From Bacillota bacterium (lineage in GTDB: Bacteria > Bacillota > Limnochordia > DTU087), in NCBI GenBank assembly GCA_012519025.1, contig JAAYQZ010000048.1:1-64000 (forward strand): DNA of 64,000 bases, given 5' to 3'. Position 1 is the first letter of the stretch. Each line of letters begins with the position of its first letter. Positions 18,566 through 28,181 of the stretch are shown piece after piece. Below the pieces are notes generated by a model, which did not search any database, was not told the DNA's origin, and worked only from the letters and a program-made list of their open reading frames with translations. The translations under genes were made by a program, and so were the position numbers.

Positions 18566-19579
18566 ATGCCTAAGACGCAATACCCTTTTCTGATATTTGG
18601 TTTGGTGTTAGTCTTAGCGGCGGCCGGCAGCTGTCCGGGGTTTGTTGGGACAATGAAATCAATGGAAAGTGTCGATATCTACCATGTTTTAAGCCGTGAA
18701 AACCATGGATTCAGTGAAGATGATCGGGTTGGCAGATTAACCTATGCGACTGACGAATCAGATCGGCTGCTTTACCTTGCAGACCCCCCTATGGGGGGAG
18801 ATGATGTGCGGGAACTGCAGTATGGGCTTCAGCGGACAGGGTTTTATACAGGTCCCATCAGTGGTAAATTTGATCGGGTTTTGATGACAGCTGTACAAGA
18901 GTTTCAACGACAGCACGCCCTTTCGGCAGACGGGGTTGTAGGTCAGGGGACTTGGCAGGCTTTATGTGATGATTTTCCCGTACCGGTATTGGAGGACACT
19001 GGGGACATTCCCGATGGTGATCGGGAGATTGTGATCGATGTAGCCCGGCGCCAGTTAATAGTGTACATAGGCGGTGAGGAGTTTCGGAGGTTTGCTGTGG
19101 CAGTCGGGCTTTCCAAAACGCCCAGCCCCATAGGTGAATTTTTGATTGTCCATAAAAGCATGAACTGGGGAGGCGGATTTGGTACTCGATGGTTGGGCCT
19201 AAATGTACCTTGGGGAATTTACGGTATCCACGGTACAAACAAACCTTGGTCTATTGGGACAATGGCCAGCGGTGGTTGTATACGCATGTTCAACAGCCAT
19301 GTGGAATATTTGTATCGGATTATTCCCGAGGGAACCATTGTCCGCATGATCGGGCGAGAATCCGATCGTGTCACAAGGCAGTTGAAACCGGGAAACTATG
19401 GTCAGGATGTCATTACTCTGCAACAGGCTTTACAGGCAAACGGCTGTGATTGCGGTCTTGCCGACGGGCGCTATGGTGAACAGACCGGGGAAGCCGTAAA
19501 GGCACTGCAAAGGCGCTATGGTATGCTGCCCGATGGTTTGGGTTGGCCGGATGTTTATCTGCTTCTGGGGGTGAGATAG
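18566..19579 (+). CDS. L,D-transpeptidase with two peptidoglycan-binding domains
   Basis: 337 residues from ATG 18566 (SD GGGAAGG); the track start at 18527 lies before the SD. An N-terminal hydrophobic segment (about 7-22, FLIFGLVLVLAAAGSC) is a signal peptide; the lipobox is poor. A PG_binding_1 domain lies at about 77-130 and a YkuD catalytic domain at about 150-270, with HGTNKPWSIGTMASGGCIRM supplying the catalytic His and Cys. A second PG_binding_1 domain lies at about 280-335. The enzyme is expected to make 3-3 cross-links or attach proteins to peptidoglycan outside the membrane. Its stop overlaps the next start by one base. Confidence 0.9.
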   Translation: MPKTQYPFLIFGLVLVLAAAGSCPGFVGTMKSMESVDIYHVLSRENHGFSEDDRVGRLTYATDESDRLLYLADPPMGGDDVRELQYGLQRTGFYTGPISGKFDRVLMTAVQEFQRQHALSADGVVGQGTWQALCDDFPVPVLEDTGDIPDGDREIVIDVARRQLIVYIGGEEFRRFAVAVGLSKTPSPIGEFLIVHKSMNWGGGFGTRWLGLNVPWGIYGIHGTNKPWSIGTMASGGCIRMFNSHVEYLYRIIPEGTIVRMIGRESDRVTRQLKPGNYGQDVITLQQALQANGCDCGLADGRYGEQTGEAVKALQRRYGMLPDGLGWPDVYLLLGVR

Positions 19580-20982
19580 TGTCTCGAAGAATCGCCATCA
19601 TCCTTACTGTCTTGTTGTGTGTGGTAAGTTTTGGCACATGGCAGCTGTGGAACAGGCGAGACCCGGCAGCGAGACTGGATCCCAATGCCAAGATCGATCC
19701 CAAAAAAGTATTCTCGCTTGTGGTGTGGGTGGAAGTGGGCACTGGGGTTGGGGAACCACCTGATCAAGATGCACCCTTTTGGCAGGATATCCGCGGCAGC
19801 CTGCAGCAGATGTATCCTAACGTCGAGTCTACGTTTGTCTTTGTCAACACATCGGAGCTAACCCAAGCAATGGAAGAAAGTTTGGCAAAGGGGCGTCCTC
19901 CCCACATTTTGGTGGAAAGCAGGTCTTGGTTTTCCACATGGTCTACCCTGCAGCTGCCCATTGATCGATTCCTGCCTGTCCAACCTGAAGAGATCTATCT
20001 TCACAGTGCCCTAGCAAGGGTGGCTGTAAAAGAAGGTGTTATGGCATGGCCTTGTGTTATTGAGCCCAACCTCTGGGTGTCGAGTAGGCAAGTGTGGGAT
20101 GCTTTAAAAGACGATGCGGCCGTTGTCAACGAGCAGCTGGCAGATGCGTCAACTTGGATAGGCAGTCAATGGCAAAACCTTCAAGGAGTCTTTCAACAGG
20201 CGAAGCTGCCCGGCCCTGTTGTTAGTTTGCAAGAAAGCGATAAAAGCAGTTTGCTGCACGTCTTGATTGCGGCAAGCGGTGGGATCATTGATACCGAAGG
20301 AGAACTGCTGCTGACTGAGGAGTTAATCGAAACTGCTTTTAATGCATATAAAGCGCAGCAAACTGCCAAGTTTTCTGTCCAAATTCAAGGCACACTATTA
20401 ACAGACTTTCTTACAGAACAGAGAGGCATAATCGGGCCTTGCGGTCTTTGGCTGGCGTCATTGGATGAAAATGCCAAATTGCGGGGATATGACAAGGTAA
20501 ATATAGCGACGGATTTGCGGTGGATGCCACCATCCGGGGGCCGGGGCAGCGGCAGCCACTTACAAGGGAAAATGACTCAAATTTCGGTTTTTCGTCACAA
20601 ACGGTTTCAAGGTTTGGCGTATGCCCGTTTATCTATGGAGTTGGCCCAGATGTTGAGCCAAAGACTCGGCTGGGCAAGGAGTCGGGATTTCCAAGGGCTT
20701 CCCGCTGATAAACGGCTTTGGGAAAAATGGCAAAATGAACACGATATTGATGATGAGGTTTGGGCAAGTTTAATGGATGCTTTGGCAGGGCCTTTGGGCC
20801 TATCGCCTTTGCCTGTTAGATGGCATAACCTAAGATACACCGTTATCCAAGATATATTGGAGCCTTTTATTGAAGATTTCGTAAATGGGCTGGATTGCTC
20901 ACCGGCCGATGCCATTGCCACCATAGGCAGCTTTCTTAAGGTTTCGCAGGGAAAGGTCGGTAAATCTAGAATTAACCAATGA
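19579..20982 (+). CDS. Secreted or membrane-anchored protein, distant solute-binding-protein resemblance
   Basis: 467 residues from GTG 19579, which shares one base with the stop of the L,D-transpeptidase gene and follows GGGGGTGAGA. One N-terminal hydrophobic helix (IAIILTVLLCVVSFGTW, about 5-21) is a signal or anchor. The rest is exported, with no Cys lipobox. The order of motifs (a VVWVE strand, an INTSELTQAMEESLAKGRPPHI-like segment, then a helical C-terminal lobe) resembles extracellular solute-binding proteins of ABC importers, but no permease or ATPase genes are nearby. I cannot assign a substrate. Translational coupling with the transpeptidase suggests a cell-wall or envelope role. 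Confidence 0.55.
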   Translation: MSRRIAIILTVLLCVVSFGTWQLWNRRDPAARLDPNAKIDPKKVFSLVVWVEVGTGVGEPPDQDAPFWQDIRGSLQQMYPNVESTFVFVNTSELTQAMEESLAKGRPPHILVESRSWFSTWSTLQLPIDRFLPVQPEEIYLHSALARVAVKEGVMAWPCVIEPNLWVSSRQVWDALKDDAAVVNEQLADASTWIGSQWQNLQGVFQQAKLPGPVVSLQESDKSSLLHVLIAASGGIIDTEGELLLTEELIETAFNAYKAQQTAKFSVQIQGTLLTDFLTEQRGIIGPCGLWLASLDENAKLRGYDKVNIATDLRWMPPSGGRGSGSHLQGKMTQISVFRHKRFQGLAYARLSMELAQMLSQRLGWARSRDFQGLPADKRLWEKWQNEHDIDDEVWASLMDALAGPLGLSPLPVRWHNLRYTVIQDILEPFIEDFVNGLDCSPADAIATIGSFLKVSQGKVGKSRINQ

Positions 20983-21036
20983 AATAGTAAACCTGATCCG
21001 AACCGCGGAGTTTTACGCAGTTTAGAGGTGATAATG

Positions 21037-22458
21037 ATGACCAGGTTGTTTGGAACCGATGGCGTGCGGGGTAAAGCCAATGATGTTTTAACCCCTGAAT
21101 TGGCCTATGCCTTGGGACGCTACGGGGCCTCGGTTTTACTGAAAGACAGTTGTGTGTTTCGGCCCCGGGTGCTGATCGGGCGCGATACCCGCATCTCCGG
21201 GGAAATGCTGGAGTCTGCACTCATTGCCGGCATTACCTCCGTTGGCGCTGATGTACTTAGGCTGGGTGTAATACCTACACCCGGTGTCGCTCATTTGACC
21301 AGAACATGGCAGGCTGATGCCGGAATTATGATCTCGGCATCACATAACCCGGCACAGGACAATGGGATCAAATTCTTTTCCGGTGACGGGTACAAATTGG
21401 CCGATGAGGTAGAAGACAAGATTGAAAAGTTAATTCATGGTGCCACCGGAAACGGTGTCATTTTATTTAAGGAACGACCGCTTAGAAAACCCGGAATCGA
21501 TGGTGCCAGGCGGGCTGTAGGCAAGGATGTTGGACGGTTGTTGAGTTTTGAGGATCCGCTGGCAGCCTATGGTAAGTTTTTAATGGGGACCGTTGACTGT
21601 AGTTTAAAGGACTTAAAGGTTGTGGTGGATTGCGGAAATGGAGCCGCCTATAGGACTACTCCGGTGGTTTTGGAGAAACTGGGGGCAGATGTTATCAGTC
21701 TCCACGATAAGCCCGATGGTTTGAATATAAATGTGGATTGTGGTTCTACCCATCCCGAATCGCTTATCAAGGCAGTCTTACACCATAAAGCTGATATGGG
21801 TATTGCCCATGATGGTGATGCTGATCGTCTAATAGCCGTGGATGAGAAGGGCAATTTGTTGGACGGTGATCACATTTTAACCATCTGCGGGATGAATTTG
21901 TTGAGGCAGGGGCGACTTGCCAACAACACATTGGCTGCCACTGTTTACAGCAATATGGGCGTGCAAGCGGCGTTTAAAAAGGCCGGTGCCGACGTTATAA
22001 TTACACCTAATGGGGATCGATATGTATTAGAAGCCATGCGTGAGCGGGACTTAAATTTTGGCGGCGAACAGTCGGGCCACATCATATTCCTTGACTACAA
22101 TACAACCGGTGATGGAGTGTTGACAGCTTTGCAGCTTTTGGCTGTGGTGCAAAAAGAATCAAAACCCCTATCTGAACTGGCTAAACAGTTGGAGAAATAC
22201 CCTCAGGTTTTGATTAATGTGCCTGTAAAAGATAGACAAGGGTGGCAGACATGTAAATCGGTGCAGGATGCTATAGATTGGGCAAAAACATCGTTCGGTG
22301 ATGCTGGACGCATTTATGTGCGGGCGTCTGGCACAGAACCATTGGTTCGGGTGATGGCAGAGGGCCAAGATCGCCAAAAAGTTTACGAAGCAGCCCAGGA
22401 AGTAGCCGAAAGAATCCAACGGGGATTTGGAAAGCAGGAAATGGAGGCTAAACCATGA
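21037..22458 (+). CDS. glmM: Phosphoglucosamine mutase
   Basis: 473 residues. It interconverts glucosamine-6-phosphate and glucosamine-1-phosphate on the way to UDP-GlcNAc. It begins TRLFGTDGVRG; ISASHNP puts the phosphorylated serine at residue 102, the same number as in E. coli GlmM; DGDADR binds Mg2+; RASGTEPLVRVM binds phosphate near the end. It is about 25 residues longer than usual, with the extra length around 130-175 (after EKLIHG). ATG 21037 lies 6 bases after AGAGGTG; ATG 21034 is nearly as good and the track GTG 21028 overlaps the SD. It overlaps acpS by 4 bases. Confidence 0.95.
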   Translation: MTRLFGTDGVRGKANDVLTPELAYALGRYGASVLLKDSCVFRPRVLIGRDTRISGEMLESALIAGITSVGADVLRLGVIPTPGVAHLTRTWQADAGIMISASHNPAQDNGIKFFSGDGYKLADEVEDKIEKLIHGATGNGVILFKERPLRKPGIDGARRAVGKDVGRLLSFEDPLAAYGKFLMGTVDCSLKDLKVVVDCGNGAAYRTTPVVLEKLGADVISLHDKPDGLNINVDCGSTHPESLIKAVLHHKADMGIAHDGDADRLIAVDEKGNLLDGDHILTICGMNLLRQGRLANNTLAATVYSNMGVQAAFKKAGADVIITPNGDRYVLEAMRERDLNFGGEQSGHIIFLDYNTTGDGVLTALQLLAVVQKESKPLSELAKQLEKYPQVLINVPVKDRQGWQTCKSVQDAIDWAKTSFGDAGRIYVRASGTEPLVRVMAEGQDRQKVYEAAQEVAERIQRGFGKQEMEAKP

Positions 22459-22898
22459 TCTTGGGGCTGGGGACAGATATCATAGAGATCCAAAGGGTAG
22501 CCGATACTTGGAGAAGAAAAGGCCAAAGATTTCTTGATAGGGTTTACACACCTTTAGAACAACAACACTGCCTGCGGGGAGGTCCAGTTGCCCAAAAAGA
22601 GCGATTGGCTGTTCGCTTTGCTGCCAAGGAAGCGGTGATGAAAGCCTTGGGCACTGGCTGGCGCCAAGGTGTGCGCTGGCGTGATATAGAAATTCGCCAC
22701 AGACCAACCGGGCAACCATATGTGGTTTTAAGTGGGACAAGTCTGAAAATCTCTCAAACTACGGGAATTTCCGAGTTCCATGTGACCTTAACCCACAGTC
22801 GAGATTATGCCTCTGCCACAGTTATAGCTGTTGGTGGAAGTGAAGGGAGGTCGCTGATCGGTGAAGCTCTTGACTGCTGCCCAGATGCGTGCAGTTGA
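22455..22898 (+). CDS. acpS: Holo-[acyl-carrier-protein] synthase
   Basis: 147 residues. It transfers 4'-phosphopantetheine from CoA to acyl carrier protein. GLGTDIIEI with Asp8 and FAAKEAVMKALGTG supply the Mg2+ ligands, and FHVTLTHSRDYASATVIA is the conserved C-terminal strand. The family is usually about 120-125 residues; the last 20 or so here are an extension that overlaps the start of the next gene and probably has no function. The start shares ATGA with the glmM stop, so translation is coupled. Confidence 0.93.
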   Translation: MILGLGTDIIEIQRVADTWRRKGQRFLDRVYTPLEQQHCLRGGPVAQKERLAVRFAAKEAVMKALGTGWRQGVRWRDIEIRHRPTGQPYVVLSGTSLKISQTTGISEFHVTLTHSRDYASATVIAVGGSEGRSLIGEALDCCPDACS

Positions 22899-24444
22899 CA
22901 CGAAAGTCATCAAAGAGATCGGTATACCCAGTATGGTGTTGATGGAAAATGCGGGCCGACAGGTGGCAGAAACAGCTGTTTCCTATCTTAGGCGGCGAGG
23001 CCATCGTAAAGTTTCAATTGTTGTCGGCAAAGGCAACAACGGTGGGGATGGATTTGTGGCTGCCCGCTACCTGCACAACTTAGGACTGCGTGCCCGTGTA
23101 TTCATGACTTCATCGTATAAGGAACTCAGTCAAGATGCTTTGGCAAACTATCATATTTGCTGTCAGCTGGGCATAGATATTCAGGAAATTGATGAAGCGT
23201 ATCTTCCCAAGCTGCGTTTTGCTTTATCTTTGACTGATTTAATCATTGACGGGCTGTTGGGTACAGGCCTAAAGGGCCCTCCCAAAGATTTGGTGGGGGA
23301 TGTAATTGAACTGATTAACGACATTGAAAGACCTGTATTGGCTGTAGATGTACCGTCGGGACTTGATGCCGACACCGGCAAAGTTTTCTCACCCTGTATT
23401 AAAGCCGATTTGACGGTGACATTGGCGGCTCCCAAGGTAGGGTTATTTGTATATCCCGGGGCAGAGCAAACCGGTAGAGTTCATGTTGCCAATATATGTA
23501 TACCCCAGGAACTTCTGAATTCCGCCGGTAACGGCAACCTCATTACAGCCAAGAATTTAAGCAAATTGCTGCCATCAAGACCTGAGGCCGGCCATAAAGG
23601 GACATTTGGTCGTGTGTTGATACTGGCAGGCGCCCGGGGTATGACAGGGGCTGCAGCTTTATCTTCCCAAGGTGCACTTTTGGCAGGCTCAGGTTTGGTT
23701 TTTGTAGGTGTGCCCCAAAGCCTAAATGATATTATGGAAACAAAAACCACGGAAGCTATGACTATAGCACTGGCAGAAACGGCGGAACGCTGCTTAAGTG
23801 TGGAGGCTTTACCGAAGATTGAGGAATATCTGCCGCGCATGGATGCTTTAGTCATTGGTCCGGGATTGGGACAGCATCCTTCTACAGGTGAGTTGGTGAG
23901 GACCTTATTGGAGCAGGTAAACTGTCCAATTGTGCTTGATGCCGATGGCCTAAACGTGGCTGCACAAACCGGTATTTTGGAAAGCAGAACTTCAGAAAGC
24001 CCGCCATTGGTACTCACGCCCCATCCAGGGGAGATGGCTCGTCTGTTGGGTTGTTCTGTAGAAGCGGTTCAGCAAGAACGGATAAAGAGTGCAGTGACTG
24101 CAGCCCAAAAGTTTTTGGCCACAGTCGTTTTGAAAGGGGCGGGTACAGTTGTTGCCGCATCCAATGGCGGGTTTTGGGTAAATACTACTGGTAACATGGG
24201 AATGGCAACTGGTGGCAGTGGTGACGTATTAACAGGGATTATTGGGGGCCGTTTGGCGGGCGGTATGGCTCCGGTGGATGCAGCCGTATTTAGCGTGTAT
24301 GCCCACGGTCTTGCAGGGGATCTGGCATATGAGCAGTTGGGAGCACTTTCCCTCCTTGCCGGGGATGTACTAAAGAAAATGCCGCAAGCACTGCAGTTAA
24401 TTGAGCGGGAAGAAGTGACGGAACGGTGGATTTATCTGGAATAA
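22861..24444 (+). CDS. nnr: Bifunctional NAD(P)HX epimerase/dehydratase
   Basis: 527 residues with two fused repair enzymes. The N-terminal YjeF_N domain (about 1-215, with SMVLMENAGRQVAE and GKGNNGGDGFVAAR) epimerises damaged NAD(P)HX. The C-terminal ribokinase-fold domain (about 225-515, with TPHPGEMARLLG, LKGAGTVV and GGSGDVLTGIIGG) dehydrates it back to NAD(P)H using ADP. The GTG start lies 10 bases after GGAGG inside acpS and overlaps it by 38 bases. The acpS-nnr-alr order is a common Bacillota arrangement. It overlaps alr by 19 bases. Confidence 0.94.
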   Translation: MKLLTAAQMRAVDTKVIKEIGIPSMVLMENAGRQVAETAVSYLRRRGHRKVSIVVGKGNNGGDGFVAARYLHNLGLRARVFMTSSYKELSQDALANYHICCQLGIDIQEIDEAYLPKLRFALSLTDLIIDGLLGTGLKGPPKDLVGDVIELINDIERPVLAVDVPSGLDADTGKVFSPCIKADLTVTLAAPKVGLFVYPGAEQTGRVHVANICIPQELLNSAGNGNLITAKNLSKLLPSRPEAGHKGTFGRVLILAGARGMTGAAALSSQGALLAGSGLVFVGVPQSLNDIMETKTTEAMTIALAETAERCLSVEALPKIEEYLPRMDALVIGPGLGQHPSTGELVRTLLEQVNCPIVLDADGLNVAAQTGILESRTSESPPLVLTPHPGEMARLLGCSVEAVQQERIKSAVTAAQKFLATVVLKGAGTVVAASNGGFWVNTTGNMGMATGGSGDVLTGIIGGRLAGGMAPVDAAVFSVYAHGLAGDLAYEQLGALSLLAGDVLKKMPQALQLIEREEVTERWIYLE

Positions 24445-25643
24445 AAAAAACAGTTTTGCCGGGTGCAAAGGGCCTCTGCCTTTCAGGCGCCTGGTTGGAA
24501 GTAGATCTTGATGCCATAGGACAAAATGTGCGTATAATTTGCCAAAATCTTTTACCCACAACTGAGCTCATGGCCGTTGTCAAGGCCGATGGCTACGGTC
24601 ATGGGGCTGAAGCAGTGGCTCGGGCCGCGCTGCACCATGGGGCAGCCTGGCTTGGGCTCGGCAATGTAAGGGAAGCTTTGGAAATTCGGGAAGCAGGTAT
24701 CACCGCCCCAATTTTGGTCTTAACACCTCCTCCCAAATGGCACGCTGCCGCGGCTGTAAGTCAGGGGCTGCGGGTAGCGGTTTGCACCGAAGATCTCGCC
24801 CGGGCGCTTTCCAAAGAAGCCCAAGGGAGGAATTTAACTGCCCGAGTACATGTGAAGGTTGATACCGGTATGGGCAGGTTGGGTGTTTTGCCTTGTCAGG
24901 CAGTAGATTTCATCTCGAGAATCAGCAGATTGCCGAATCTGGAAATCGAAGGTGTCTTTTCCCATTTTGCCACTGCTGACCGTGCTGACCAGACGTATGC
25001 TAAGCAGCAGTTTCAATTGTTTGAACAAATGCTGCAAAGGCTGGCTGCCGCCGGTATCCGCATTCCGATCAAACATATGGCGAATACTGCGGCCGCGCTG
25101 AATTTACCTGAAACACAGCTATCAATTGTCAGAAGCGGTATTGCTATTTATGGTTTGGGAATCGGGGAAAATCCGCGACAGAGGAAACCCAACGGGGAAC
25201 AAGCCCTTAATCTCGAGCCCGCGATGGAACTCAAGGCGTCTGTAAGTTACGTACATCGCGTAGCTGCCGGCAGTGCTGTCAGCTACAATGCTGTTTATGT
25301 GACCTCCAAGGCAACAAATATTGTTACTTTACCTATTGGATATGCTGAAGGGTATTCACGGCTGCTGAGCGGCAGTGGTGAGGTGCTTTTGGGTGGAAAG
25401 CGCTACCCTCTAGTTGGAAATATCTGTATGAGTCAGTGTATGGCCGATGTTGGCGATGATGTTATAGACATAGGTGAGACCGCAGTTTTTTTGGGTGAAC
25501 AAGGCTGCGAATATATTGGAGCCGATGAAATAGCTGCTAAGATGGGTACTATCCACTATGAAGTGATTTGCAGGCTATCAGGTAGGGTACCCAGAGTATA
25601 TAAAGGTAAAGAAGCCGAAAGACAGGGGCTTGGCTCTTCATAA
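24426..25643 (+). CDS. alr: Alanine racemase
   Basis: 405 residues. It makes D-alanine for peptidoglycan. The Schiff-base lysine is about residue 53 in AVVKADGYGHGA; RVHVKVDTGMGRLG, MANTAAALN and IVRSGIAIYGL follow. VSYNAVY near 285 holds the second catalytic base (Tyr), and the C-terminal domain has GEVLLGGKRYPLVGNICMSQCMADV. The GTG start overlaps nnr by 19 bases and has only a weak SD, so coupled translation is likely. The N-terminus is about 20 residues longer than usual (AWLEVDLDAI normally lies near residue 5-10), and an internal TTG at 24456 is a possible alternative. Last of the glmM-acpS-nnr-alr chain. Confidence 0.93.
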   Translation: MDLSGIKKTVLPGAKGLCLSGAWLEVDLDAIGQNVRIICQNLLPTTELMAVVKADGYGHGAEAVARAALHHGAAWLGLGNVREALEIREAGITAPILVLTPPPKWHAAAAVSQGLRVAVCTEDLARALSKEAQGRNLTARVHVKVDTGMGRLGVLPCQAVDFISRISRLPNLEIEGVFSHFATADRADQTYAKQQFQLFEQMLQRLAAAGIRIPIKHMANTAAALNLPETQLSIVRSGIAIYGLGIGENPRQRKPNGEQALNLEPAMELKASVSYVHRVAAGSAVSYNAVYVTSKATNIVTLPIGYAEGYSRLLSGSGEVLLGGKRYPLVGNICMSQCMADVGDDVIDIGETAVFLGEQGCEYIGADEIAAKMGTIHYEVICRLSGRVPRVYKGKEAERQGLGSS

Positions 25644-25689
25644 TCTTGCCCACTACAGCATACTTTGGTAAGCGAAGGGAGGAGATGCC

Positions 25690-26577
25690 ATGTCCCGTGA
25701 AGTGAGTAAACTTGCACTGGTGTTCGTTATGCTTGCGCTGGTTGCAGTGTTGTCGACTACAACATACGGGGCCAGCCACATGGTTTTCAGTATGGAAGAC
25801 AAAGTCGGCGATGATTGCGGCGCAGGTGGTATTACCTATCCTGATCATGAAGTGTTTGAACCGGGGCTGTTTGATCTTGAGAATGTGAATATTTGGTACG
25901 ATGAGCACAATACTTATTATGATATTTCCTTTGTCAAAGTGACCAACCCCTGGAATGCGCCGGAAGGATTTTTTCATCAATTGATAGATATTTATATCGA
26001 TGCAGAGCCGGGGGGACATATCGTCCCTGCGGCACCGGGCCCCGGTGTACAGTTTTCGCCGGACGCCGGGTGGGAGTATCGTTTGCGCATTCAACCCTGG
26101 GGAGGTTCCCGGTGGCTGGATGCTCGCCTGGATCCGGCCCAAGTGCATTCTATTGCTGCTTCCGTTTTACCAGATGGAAAAACTATCCGGGCCATAGTTC
26201 CTACAGAAGCAGCTCCATACCCGGAAAGAACCTGGCAGTACTATGTGCTGGTAGGCGGTTTTGACTCCTTTGGTCCAGATCAGTATCGGGTTGTGGAGAA
26301 GACTCGTTCCAAATGGTCTTTCGGAGGCGGCAGGCGCGCTAACTCGCCCAATGTCATTGACCTTTTGGACAGCGGACGGGGCAAGAAATCTCAAACCAGC
26401 CAATTGTCTATCGAAGGGCTGAGCGAGGAAGAATACCCTATACTGCTGCCTGTCAGTCAAGGTTTATCACTGCCGTTTACCAACGTGCACCTGGCTGCAA
26501 GTTTTGCGGTTTTAGTATTATTGGGAGGGATTTTTTACACCATTTTTCGCTGGCAGCCATCGAAAGTTGATCAATGA
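25690..26577 (+). CDS. Membrane-anchored glucodextranase-type DOMON-like domain protein
   Basis: 295 residues. A signal peptide occupies about 8-28 (LALVFVMLALVAVLSTTTYG). A domain of about 200 residues begins SHMVFSMEDKVGDDCGAGGITYP and includes DIYIDAEPGGH and WEYRLRIQPWG, resembling the C-terminal beta-sandwich of glucodextranase and similar carbohydrate-active proteins. One C-terminal helix (about 266-285, LAASFAVLVLLGGIFYTIF) then a short basic tail anchor it to the outside of the membrane. No catalytic residues are evident; a polysaccharide-binding role is inferred. The SD GGGAGGAG precedes the ATG. A terminator follows, so it may be the last gene of the alr unit while lying next to the glycan genes. 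Confidence 0.6.
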   Translation: MSREVSKLALVFVMLALVAVLSTTTYGASHMVFSMEDKVGDDCGAGGITYPDHEVFEPGLFDLENVNIWYDEHNTYYDISFVKVTNPWNAPEGFFHQLIDIYIDAEPGGHIVPAAPGPGVQFSPDAGWEYRLRIQPWGGSRWLDARLDPAQVHSIAASVLPDGKTIRAIVPTEAAPYPERTWQYYVLVGGFDSFGPDQYRVVEKTRSKWSFGGGRRANSPNVIDLLDSGRGKKSQTSQLSIEGLSEEEYPILLPVSQGLSLPFTNVHLAASFAVLVLLGGIFYTIFRWQPSKVDQ

Positions 26578-26615
26578 CAAGTGCTTGAAATTGACAAAAC
26601 CCACTTTGTTTAAAC

Positions 26616-26645
26616 AAACCGGAGGTGTACTTACTTCCGGTTTTT
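26616..26645 (+). terminator. Terminator after the DOMON-like gene
   Basis: AAACCGGA pairs with TCCGGTTT across an 11-base loop and ends in TTTTT. It lies 39 bases after the stop codon. Confidence 0.8.
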
Positions 26646-26750
26646 GATGTTCGCCTTAACTGTATAGAGTTGCCATGTTGGGAAAAGCTAAGGACATCAC
26701 AAAAGGTCCAAACAAAGGGCCGGGCGATTATAGAAAACGGAGGCGGTTAG

Positions 26751-28181
26751 GTGAAGATTCTAATGCTGTCTTGGGAATATCCGCCCCAAGTTGTTGGTGG
26801 TCTTGGCAGACATGTGGCAGATCTTTCCGAGGCCCTGGCAAAGATGGGTCACGAGATCCACGTCTTGACAAGCGATTGCAAAGGGGCACCCACCACTGAA
26901 AAAATACGGGGGGTCTTTGTGCACCGCCAGGCAGTATTTGGTCCCGGAGGACGGGACTTTGTAGAATCTGTAACACATCTGAATGTACAGATGTTGGAGG
27001 TCGCATTGCGGCTTTTGGTGGAAGGACACAGCTTTGATTTGATCCATGGGCATGATTGGCTGGCGGTCTACGCAGGCAAGGCGCTTAAACACGGATTGGT
27101 CAAGCCTCTTGTCGCCACTATACATGCTACCGAATTCGGCCGCAACCACGGACTGCACAATGATCTGCAAAGACAGATCAGCAATTTGGAATGGTGGCTT
27201 GCGTATGAAGCATGGCGGGTCATTTGCTGTAGTGAGTATATGCAGAGTGAAATTCAGTACATTTTCCAGGTGCCCCAGGATAAGCTGCGCATTCTGCCTA
27301 ACGGTGTCAAGGTTGAGGATTTTTCCGTCCCTGATAACTCCGATGCCCGGAGTTTCCGACGTCAATATGCCGCTGATCATGAACGGATTATTTTTTTTGT
27401 GGGAAGATTAGTTCATGAAAAGGGTGTAGATACACTCATAGATGCTGTTCCGTACGTTTTAGAGCAGTTTGGGAATGCTAAGTTTATCATAGCGGGTAAA
27501 GGGCCAGCTAAATTTGCGCTAAAAGAGAAGGTAGCACGTCTTGGCATCCAGCAGAGTGTATATTTTACAGGCTTTGTTGATGATGACAGTCGCAACAAAC
27601 TCTACGGTTGCTCTGATGTCGCAGTAGTTCCCAGCCACTATGAACCTTTTGGCATAGTAGCCTTAGAAGCCATGGCAGCAAAAGTTCCCGTGGTTGTTTC
27701 TGACACAGGCGGGTTGCGAGAAATTGTGCGGCATGCCCAAAACGGTCTAAGGGCTTACCCAGGCAATGCACATTCATTGGCTGATAATATCTTGGCCTAT
27801 CTGAAAGCACCCAAGTTTGCTGAATATATTAAAAGACAAGCCCTGCAGGATGTTCAAGATAAGTACAGCTGGTCGTTGATTGCTTCGCAAACAGAAGCAG
27901 TCTACAAAGAAGTGCTGGACGAGTTCACTAAAAGTCCTTGGGCCAAAATGGGAGGGTTTCCCCAAGAAGGCATATTGGCCAAAACTCGGTTGTCCGCTCA
28001 AGGTGTTGAGTCCCGATATCAAGATACCGGAAACTCTGCCCCAACGCTGCCGTTGGAATTTGTACCACCAATTCGGAAAGACAGTTACCAGCGGCCTTTA
28101 GGCATGGGTGTGCCTGAGTCCTTGGGAAACGACGTAGATTTACGCCGACAGCACCCAGCAGGGGGAGGCAGTTCCACATGA
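26751..28181 (+). CDS. GT4 glycosyltransferase, glycogen synthase-like
   Basis: 476 residues with the GT-B fold. The N-terminal domain starts KILMLSWEYPPQVVGGLGRHV, the GGLG nucleotide-sugar loop of GT4/GT5 starch and glycogen synthase relatives. LIHGHDWLA and ATIHATEFGR follow. The C-terminal domain carries FVGRLVHEKGVDTLIDA and PSHYEPFGIVALEAMAAKVPVV, the E-x7-E retaining-transferase motif. It is likely to extend an alpha-glucan or similar polymer. The last 50 residues are low complexity. The GTG start lies 6 bases after GGAGGCGG. The following nucleotidyltransferase overlaps by ATGA, which makes an ADP/GDP/UDP-sugar donor pathway plausible. Confidence 0.88.
   Translation: MKILMLSWEYPPQVVGGLGRHVADLSEALAKMGHEIHVLTSDCKGAPTTEKIRGVFVHRQAVFGPGGRDFVESVTHLNVQMLEVALRLLVEGHSFDLIHGHDWLAVYAGKALKHGLVKPLVATIHATEFGRNHGLHNDLQRQISNLEWWLAYEAWRVICCSEYMQSEIQYIFQVPQDKLRILPNGVKVEDFSVPDNSDARSFRRQYAADHERIIFFVGRLVHEKGVDTLIDAVPYVLEQFGNAKFIIAGKGPAKFALKEKVARLGIQQSVYFTGFVDDDSRNKLYGCSDVAVVPSHYEPFGIVALEAMAAKVPVVVSDTGGLREIVRHAQNGLRAYPGNAHSLADNILAYLKAPKFAEYIKRQALQDVQDKYSWSLIASQTEAVYKEVLDEFTKSPWAKMGGFPQEGILAKTRLSAQGVESRYQDTGNSAPTLPLEFVPPIRKDSYQRPLGMGVPESLGNDVDLRRQHPAGGGSST

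Noticed and set aside
26760-27380. 206-residue minus-strand ORF
   Set aside because: Antisense to the GT4 glycosyltransferase, with no motif or SD of its own.
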